Source: Bacteroidota bacterium
Lineage (GTDB): Bacteria > Bacteroidota > Bacteroidia > Bacteroidales > Dysgonomonadaceae
Direction: 5' to 3'
NCBI GenBank assembly: GCA_023388315.1
Contig: JAEWGM010000009.1
Location: forward strand, 1-64,000
DNA length: 64,000 bases
The translations under genes and the position numbers were made by a program. This document shows, piece after piece, positions 58,427 through 64,000 of the stretch. The notes beneath the pieces are model-generated. The model was given only the letters and a program-made list of their open reading frames with translations, did no database searches and was not told the origin of the DNA. Each line of letters opens with the position of its first letter. Position 1 is the stretch's first letter.

Positions 58427-59176
58427 ATGGAAAAACTGAAAATTCAAAACAATTCTATCACCTTGGTAGATCAAGTGGAAGACAAACTTTTAACTTATTT
58501 CAGAGAAAAAAATCTTCAAACAGGAGATTCCATTCCGAATGAAATGGAATTATCTACTTCTTTGGGCGTGGCTCGCAGTGTGTTACGCGAAGCATTGAGT
58601 AGATTGAAAATGATGGGAATGATTGAAAGCCGCACACGTCGCGGTATGATTCTCACGGAACCTTCCATTTTAGGCGGGATGAGAAGGGTAACAGATCCAC
58701 GCATTTTAAGTGAAGACGCGCTTTTTGATATTTTGGAATTCAGGATTGCCTTAGAAATAGGAATTTGTAGCGATATTTTCAGAAACATCACTCCAAATGA
58801 CATAGAAGATTTGGAAGAGATTGTGAAGGTTGGTATTATGTTTGAAAATAACGAGTACGCGCCTTTCAGCGAATTTACTTTTCACTCCAGATTGTATCAG
58901 ATAACCGGAAATAAAACAATTGCAGAGTTTCAAAATATTGTGCATCCGGTGATGACTTTTGTAAAAGATAAATTCAAGCAATATCTGGCTCCCATCAACA
59001 TCAGGCTCAAAGAGGAAGGGCAAATTGTCACTCACCAAGACCTTCTACACTATTTAAAAGAGAACGATAAAGACGGATACAGAAAAGCGCTAGAGCAACA
59101 TTTTGAAGTTTACAAAATTTTTATTCGTCAAAAACTTGATACAACAGATCAACCAAAAAAAGTGATTGAGAAGTAG
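58427..59176 (+). CDS. GntR family regulator with FCD domain (NanR-like by context)
   Basis: A 249-residue repressor or activator. The winged helix (about residues 8-78) includes VEDKLLTYFREKNLQTGDSIPNEMELSTSLGVARSVLREALSRLKMMGMIESRTRRGMIL. The FCD ligand-binding domain (about 90-235, ILEFRIALEIGICSDIFRN, FHSRLYQITGN) is helical with metal-ligand type Asp/His positions. It precedes N-acetylneuraminate lyase and a SusC/SusD pair, suggesting it senses a sialic-acid catabolite. ATG 58427 is favoured over an in-frame TTG. Confidence 0.92.
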   Translation: MEKLKIQNNSITLVDQVEDKLLTYFREKNLQTGDSIPNEMELSTSLGVARSVLREALSRLKMMGMIESRTRRGMILTEPSILGGMRRVTDPRILSEDALFDILEFRIALEIGICSDIFRNITPNDIEDLEEIVKVGIMFENNEYAPFSEFTFHSRLYQITGNKTIAEFQNIVHPVMTFVKDKFKQYLAPINIRLKEEGQIVTHQDLLHYLKENDKDGYRKALEQHFEVYKIFIRQKLDTTDQPKKVIEK

Positions 59177-59271
59177 TAAAAAAATCGAATTAAACACAAA
59201 AAATTAATACATTAAAAACACCCGTTTTGATGGCTACGCATAGCTTTTATGCGAAAAAGAAATACGACCAA

Positions 59272-60225
59272 ATGAATAATTACCAGAAACTAAAAGGCCT
59301 AATTGCCGCCACTTTCACCCCGATGTATTCCAATGCAGATGTCAATTATTCTGCTATAGAAACATACGCAAAGCATATTGCAGATTCGGGTATGTCGGGT
59401 GTATTTGTATGCGGAACAACAGGCGAATTTACCTCATTGACGACCGAAGAGCGGAAACAAATCGTGGAACATTGGGTAAATGCAGCCCAGCAGCGATTTA
59501 AAGTAATTGCACATGTGGGCAGCGACAACCAACACGAAGCGATGGAACTTGCCTGCCACGCAGCTGAAGTGGGTGCTTGGGGTGTAGGAGCCATTGCCCC
59601 CGGTTTTTTCAAACCGGCTTCGGTGCGCGGGCTAATTGATTTCTTCAAGCCCATAGCTGCCGCTGCTCCCGAACTTCCTTTCTACTACTACAATATGCCT
59701 GCAATGACAGGTGTTAGTTTATCCGTTTCACAATTTTTATCGGAAGGTAAAAAAGAGATTCCCAATTTGGCGGGTGTAAAATTCACCCACAACAATATGA
59801 TGGAAATGGGAGAATGCATCCATTTAGAAAATGGCACGTTCGAGGTTTTGCACGGTTACGACGAGATGCTTATCTGCGGATTGGCATTGGGTGCGGTTGC
59901 AGGCGTAGGAAGCACATATAATTATTTACCCTCTGTGTATTTGAATATAATGGAAGCGGTGGAAGAAGGAGACTTGGTCTCCGCCCGCATTTTTCAAATG
60001 CAATCTATTGAATTGGTCAAAGTGATTATCAAATATGGGGGAGGTGTAAGAGGCGGAAAAGCCATTATGAATTTAATCGGGATTGAATGTGGGGAATGTC
60101 GTTCACCCATTACTCCGTTTAGAAAAGAAGAGTACGATTCTCTCAGGAAAGACTTAGAGGAAATCGTTTTTTGGGAAAATAGAGAAAGGGATACATCCTG
60201 CAAGCCGTACCCCTTTCCACAATAA
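59272..60225 (+). CDS. nanA: N-acetylneuraminate lyase (DHDPS superfamily)
   Basis: A 317-residue class I aldolase splitting sialic acid to N-acetylmannosamine and pyruvate. KGLIAATFTPM opens the barrel. CGTTGEFTSLTTEERKQIVEHW (about residues 46-67), FYYYNMPAMTGV (about 137-148), the Schiff-base Lys in GVKFTHNN (about 165-172) and GYDEMLICGLALGAVAGVGSTYNY (about 191-214) are closer to sialic-acid lyases than to dihydrodipicolinate synthases. The in-frame ATGs at 59227 and 59230 would add 15 and 14 residues; 59272 matches family N-termini. The tail (about 300-317) is slightly long. Confidence 0.9.
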   Translation: MNNYQKLKGLIAATFTPMYSNADVNYSAIETYAKHIADSGMSGVFVCGTTGEFTSLTTEERKQIVEHWVNAAQQRFKVIAHVGSDNQHEAMELACHAAEVGAWGVGAIAPGFFKPASVRGLIDFFKPIAAAAPELPFYYYNMPAMTGVSLSVSQFLSEGKKEIPNLAGVKFTHNNMMEMGECIHLENGTFEVLHGYDEMLICGLALGAVAGVGSTYNYLPSVYLNIMEAVEEGDLVSARIFQMQSIELVKVIIKYGGGVRGGKAIMNLIGIECGECRSPITPFRKEEYDSLRKDLEEIVFWENRERDTSCKPYPFPQ

Positions 60226-60260
60226 TTTTAAAACACAAATATCTTAAAATCATTACAAAG

Positions 60261-63200
60261 ATGAGAAAAAATTGTCGAATTTTAGCCTTTTTCATTTTAT
60301 TTTGCTCTTCATTGTCTTTGCTTATGGCGCAGGAAAAGACCATTACAGGAGTAGTGTCTGACAATGAAGGAGAAACATTACCTGGTGTTTCGGTTGTAGT
60401 GAAAGGAACTACGCAAGGAACAGTTACAGATATAGATGGGAATTTTGAAATAAGCGTTCCACAGGGAGCCACGTTAGAATTTTCCTACGTTGGATTCCAA
60501 CAACAGGAAATAAGAATTACGGATCAAGAGCACGTGAATGTTATACTGAACACCTCTACAGTGGGGCTGGATGAGGTTGTTGTTGTAGGTTATGGCACAC
60601 AATCACGACGCACAGTAACTTCTGCAATCACAAAAGTTGGAGGAGAGGTGTTGGAAAATATTCCAATCAGCACTATTGGTGAGGGCTTGAAAGGGAAAAT
60701 AGCGGGTGCTCGAATATATTCCAATAATAACACACCTGGTGCGGATGCAACTATCCGTATTCGAGGAGGTTCCTCTATTAATAAAAGCAACGAGCCTCTT
60801 ATTCTTGTAGATGGAGTAGAAAGAGCGTTTAGTGGTATTAATCCGAATGATATTGCATCTATAGAAGTGCTAAAAGATGCCGCTTCAACAGCTATCTACG
60901 GTTCGAGAGCTTCAAATGGAGTGGTATTAATAACAACAAAAAAAGGATCAATAAATAAAGCCCCTAATATCACCTTTGAAGCCAACGTGGCATTACAAGA
61001 AGCGGCCACTTTATATAGATTTATGAATGCATCCGATTATTTGAGTATTGTTCGTCCAGCCATTGCAGTAGGACCTAACGCAAGATTTAATTTTATGGAT
61101 GGATATTCAGCTAGCTCAGGAAATACAGCCTCCTCTATTTATTCAACACGCTATCTAAACGATGGTGAAACTATTCCGGCCGGCTATCAATCTATGCCAG
61201 ATCCCTTAGATCCTACCAAAATTCTAATTTTTCAGGATAACAATTTTCAAAATGAAATATATAGAAGAAACCTATGGCAAAATTATTATGTAGGACTTGA
61301 TGGAGGAAATGAAGGTGTTCGCTATAATGTAAGCTTAGGTTACACAGACGATGCTGGCGTTGCTATCGCAACAAATTACTCTCGCTTAAATTTACGTAGC
61401 AATATTGATGTGAATATTAATAAATTCTTGTCGCTTGTAGGAGGGTTTGATTATTCACGTGCTGAATCTCAAGAGTATGAAAACCAAATGAACGTAATTT
61501 CTCGAGGCCTTGCTACTCCTCCTACACAAAAAAAATATAATGAAGACGGAACTCCCACAAAAGGCTATAATGCAACCTCTCCCAATCCTTTATGGTTTGC
61601 TTATTATAATGATCAAGGTCGAGCAGACAAACGGTTGTCAGCTTTTGGAAAACTGACTTATAGAGTTTTGGAAGGACTAAAGACAGAGGCTCAATTATCA
61701 ACTTACAACCATCATTATAAAAGTGATAGTTTTCAGAAAGCCAATGAATTTAACGGATTACGTCCCGCTAAATCCTCATTTGGTGAGCTTAGACGGGACA
61801 AATTAGAAATATATACAACTTATAATAAAAATGTCAATCACCATTTCTTTTCAATCATGGGTGGATATTCTTATCAGAAGGATATTAATCAAGCCTTGGC
61901 AGCGGAAGTAGATGGTGCAAGCTCAGACAAGGTTCCAACTTTAACAGCGGGGCCAAATAAAAAGAATGCAACCAGTAATTATACGGAAGATATTACCATT
62001 GGTTATTTTGGACGTTTATCGTACGATTTCGAGAAGAAATATCTTTTTTCTGCAACATTCCGTCACGATGCATCTTCACGATTTAGCCCTGGTAACCAAT
62101 GGGGATTTTTCCCAGGGATATCTGCGGGATGGATTATTTCCGATGAAAATTTTATGAAAGAAATCAAAAATCTGGATGATTTAAAATTAAGAATTAGTTA
62201 TGGACAAACCGGTAATAACTCAATTGGACTATATGATGCATATGGAAGATACTCTACTAATGCAAAATACGATGGCGTTGCAGGAATTGTTCCTTCAACT
62301 ATGCCAAATTTAGATTTGACGTGGGAAACTTCTACCCAACTGGATGTAGGCTTTGACTTATCTTTATTCAATAACCGAATAACCATAAATGCAGATTATT
62401 TTGACAAAAGAACAGAAAATCTTCTTTTCAGTAAAGAACTTCCTAATACAAGTGGTTTTGCCAACGTGCAAACAAACATCGGAGAAGTGAAATTTTACGG
62501 TTTCGACATAGAGATTGGCTCAGTTAATATTCAAACTCAGGATTTCGAATGGTCTTCTATGTTCACCTGGAGTTTTGTAAAAAATAAAGTTTTAAAACTT
62601 CCAGATAATGGGCGTGAACATAATCGAATTGGTGGTATTACATTAGCTGATGGAACCGCTTTTGGAGGTACAGCTGAAGGCGAGCCGCTTTACCGATATT
62701 ACGGCTATGTTACGGATTTTATAATAGAAACTCAAGCACAGGCCGATAATGCTATGTATGATAATTCAGCAAAGGGATATCGTCATTCTGATGGCAAAAG
62801 AGTTGCCGGAAGAAAAGAAATCGGAGATTATGAGTGGAAAAATCGCCCAGGCAGTTTAACGAGAGAGGGAGCGGATTATATAGATAGCCAAGATCAGTTT
62901 TTCTTGGGATATACTGTTCCTCATTCAACAGGAGGATTGAACAACAACTTTACATATAAAAATTTCTCTTTAAATATATTTTTAGATTGGGCTTTAGGCC
63001 ACTCTATCAACAATAACTCCGAAATGCGTTACTTTATGAATACGTTTGCCAATAATTATACTTTAATAGATAAAGTTAAAGAAACTTGGAAACAGCCGGG
63101 AGATAATACAAAATACGCTCGATTCACCGCAAATGACCCCGATGACGGAAATGCCAACTTTAGCCGGACGTCTAATATATTTAATTATAAAGGCGATTAT

Positions 63201-63425
63201 TTGTGTATTCGCGAAGTTAGCTTACAATACAATATCCCACCTGTCAAATTGAGAAAGTTCGGAATTCAGAATTTAGCAATCACTCTATCAGGAAATAACT
63301 TACATTATTTTACACAGGTTGAAGGAGTATCACCGGAAGTGGGAACATCTACCACTTATAATGCTAATTACCACAATTATCCTCCTATTCGAAAATATTC
63401 AATCGGTGCTAAAGTTACATTTTAA
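60261..63425 (+). CDS. SusC/RagA family TonB-linked outer-membrane protein (NanO-like by context)
   Basis: A 1054-residue outer-membrane transporter. Signal peptide ends near SLLMAQ. The regulatory beta domain (about residues 26-110) has ITGVVSDNEGETLPGVSVVVKGTTQGTVTDIDGNFEI. The plug follows with VVGYGTQSRRTVTSAI, GAARIY-type Gly loops and IRIRGGSSINKSNEPLILVDGVE (about 175-197). The barrel ends YSIGAKVTF with terminal Phe. A SusD partner follows 24 bases later. With the lyase upstream, sialic acid or sialo-glycans are the likely cargo, as in NanO/NanU systems of Tannerella and Bacteroides. Codon use looks more AT-rich than in genes before 58 kb. Confidence 0.93.
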   Translation: MRKNCRILAFFILFCSSLSLLMAQEKTITGVVSDNEGETLPGVSVVVKGTTQGTVTDIDGNFEISVPQGATLEFSYVGFQQQEIRITDQEHVNVILNTSTVGLDEVVVVGYGTQSRRTVTSAITKVGGEVLENIPISTIGEGLKGKIAGARIYSNNNTPGADATIRIRGGSSINKSNEPLILVDGVERAFSGINPNDIASIEVLKDAASTAIYGSRASNGVVLITTKKGSINKAPNITFEANVALQEAATLYRFMNASDYLSIVRPAIAVGPNARFNFMDGYSASSGNTASSIYSTRYLNDGETIPAGYQSMPDPLDPTKILIFQDNNFQNEIYRRNLWQNYYVGLDGGNEGVRYNVSLGYTDDAGVAIATNYSRLNLRSNIDVNINKFLSLVGGFDYSRAESQEYENQMNVISRGLATPPTQKKYNEDGTPTKGYNATSPNPLWFAYYNDQGRADKRLSAFGKLTYRVLEGLKTEAQLSTYNHHYKSDSFQKANEFNGLRPAKSSFGELRRDKLEIYTTYNKNVNHHFFSIMGGYSYQKDINQALAAEVDGASSDKVPTLTAGPNKKNATSNYTEDITIGYFGRLSYDFEKKYLFSATFRHDASSRFSPGNQWGFFPGISAGWIISDENFMKEIKNLDDLKLRISYGQTGNNSIGLYDAYGRYSTNAKYDGVAGIVPSTMPNLDLTWETSTQLDVGFDLSLFNNRITINADYFDKRTENLLFSKELPNTSGFANVQTNIGEVKFYGFDIEIGSVNIQTQDFEWSSMFTWSFVKNKVLKLPDNGREHNRIGGITLADGTAFGGTAEGEPLYRYYGYVTDFIIETQAQADNAMYDNSAKGYRHSDGKRVAGRKEIGDYEWKNRPGSLTREGADYIDSQDQFFLGYTVPHSTGGLNNNFTYKNFSLNIFLDWALGHSINNNSEMRYFMNTFANNYTLIDKVKETWKQPGDNTKYARFTANDPDDGNANFSRTSNIFNYKGDYLCIREVSLQYNIPPVKLRKFGIQNLAITLSGNNLHYFTQVEGVSPEVGTSTTYNANYHNYPPIRKYSIGAKVTF

Positions 63426-63449
63426 TCTTCACACATAAAATCTAAAATT

Positions 63450-64000
63450 ATGAGACTTAAAACGATATTATTAATGACGATCTTTGCGATGCTGACTGCG
63501 TGTCATGCCGATTTAGATATACAGCAAAAAAGTGAAGTGTCTGCAAATTCAATGTGGCAAGACGAAGGAGATGCTACATCAGCTATGTATGGTTTGTATG
63601 ATAAATTTAGATCAACCTTTTCTCAAGGCTATATGTATTGGGGAGAGTATCGAACAGGATTATGGGGTGACGGCTTAACAGGACAGACCTCTAGAGATCA
63701 AGTGTATCAAAACCAAATACCAACAAATCACGGTTATGCCAACTGGGAGAATTTATACACTACCATTAATCAAGCAAATCTTATTCTCAAATACACCCCA
63801 AATATTGCTTTCAACAGTGAAAAATCTAAAAACAGAGTACTGGCTAACGCCCATTATGTTAGAGCATTCTGTTATTATTGGATTGGCCGTATTTGGGGAG
63901 ACGCTCCGGTGTTGCTAGAGGGTTTTGAGTCCGATAAACAAGAAGGCCTTTTTCCCGAACGAGATTCAGCAGACAAAGTTTTTCAACAAGTAAGCGAGGA
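63450..64000 (+). CDS. SusD/RagB family surface lipoprotein, 5' part (NanU-like by context)
   Basis: The first 183 codons of a SusD-type lipoprotein, cut by the window end. The signal MRLKTILLMTIFAMLTAC gives a lipobox cysteine at residue 18. The mature part has the SusD pattern: an early QQKSEVSANSMWQDEGDATSAMYGLYDKFR segment, ENLYTTINQANLILKYTPNI (TPR-like) and NAHYVRAFCYYWIGRIWGDAPVLLE, the strongly conserved family block. It follows the SusC gene directly. Presumed role is glycan capture over the SusC pore. Confidence 0.9.
   Translation, partial: MRLKTILLMTIFAMLTACHADLDIQQKSEVSANSMWQDEGDATSAMYGLYDKFRSTFSQGYMYWGEYRTGLWGDGLTGQTSRDQVYQNQIPTNHGYANWENLYTTINQANLILKYTPNIAFNSEKSKNRVLANAHYVRAFCYYWIGRIWGDAPVLLEGFESDKQEGLFPERDSADKVFQQVSE

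Overview
The window looks like a chromosomal segment of a Bacteroidota bacterium, most likely order Bacteroidales. Signs are SusC/SusD-type outer-membrane genes, a PorW/SprE-type type IX secretion lipoprotein, LptE, DUF4827, DUF4249 and DUF5020 proteins, a FecI/FecR/TonB-receptor cassette with an STN domain, weak Shine-Dalgarno sites, and repeated promoters of the Bacteroidetes type (TAnnTTTG at -7, sometimes TTTG 19 bases upstream). No rRNA, tRNA, CRISPR array, integrase or complete insertion sequence was seen. Genus was not determined.

Layout. 0.2-2.3 kb: Tsx-like porin and NCS2 purine permease (minus). 2.4-14.2 kb: housekeeping genes (cysS, yaaA, Na+ symporter, aroA, metal ABC permease, PfkB kinase, PorW-like lipoprotein, rdgB). 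14.2-17.6 kb: oxidoreductase plus AraC regulator, then a DUF417 membrane protein. 17.7-23.6 kb: ECF sigma, FecR anti-sigma, small beta-barrel, STN TonB receptor, DUF4249 lipoprotein. 23.7-27.1 kb: thrS-infC-rpmI-rplT (minus). 27.3-28.4 kb: a higBA toxin-antitoxin islet between direct repeats. 28.3-35.7 kb, minus: rnhB, metallophosphoesterase, endonuclease I, dnaA, amidase, thioredoxin-like lipoprotein. 35.9-46.9 kb, plus: small ORF, rpe, comEC, DHH phosphoesterase, DUF4827, glmM, acyltransferase, sigma-54 activator, lptE, TPR-like gene, secG, beta-barrel. 46.9-51.8 kb, minus: nadB-folP-cdaA-recF-DUF721. 52-58.2 kb: regulatory-domain protein, rpsO, a candidate small RNA, then a six-gene pantothenate/CoA operon (PanG-like, panB, panC, panD, separate coaB and coaC). 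58.4-64 kb: sialic-acid-type locus (GntR/FCD regulator, N-acetylneuraminate lyase, SusC, SusD cut by the window end).

The most interesting structures are not ordinary genes. (1) Two copies of a ~300 bp non-autonomous transposable element (4137-4434 and 16363-16662, opposite orientation), each with ~18 bp terminal inverted repeats and a perfect 9 bp target duplication. The interior is a chain of small hairpins; paired arms differ between copies yet still pair within each copy. (2) The higBA module lies between two 106 bp direct repeats, one being the 3' end of the intact rnhB gene, as if a cassette inserted there and restored the gene end. (3) A promoter-to-terminator unit of about 87 nt at 53.76-53.85 kb with no ORF is a strong small RNA candidate. 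(4) The CoA operon pairs a PanG-type reductase with separate CoaB and CoaC rather than the usual CoaBC fusion.
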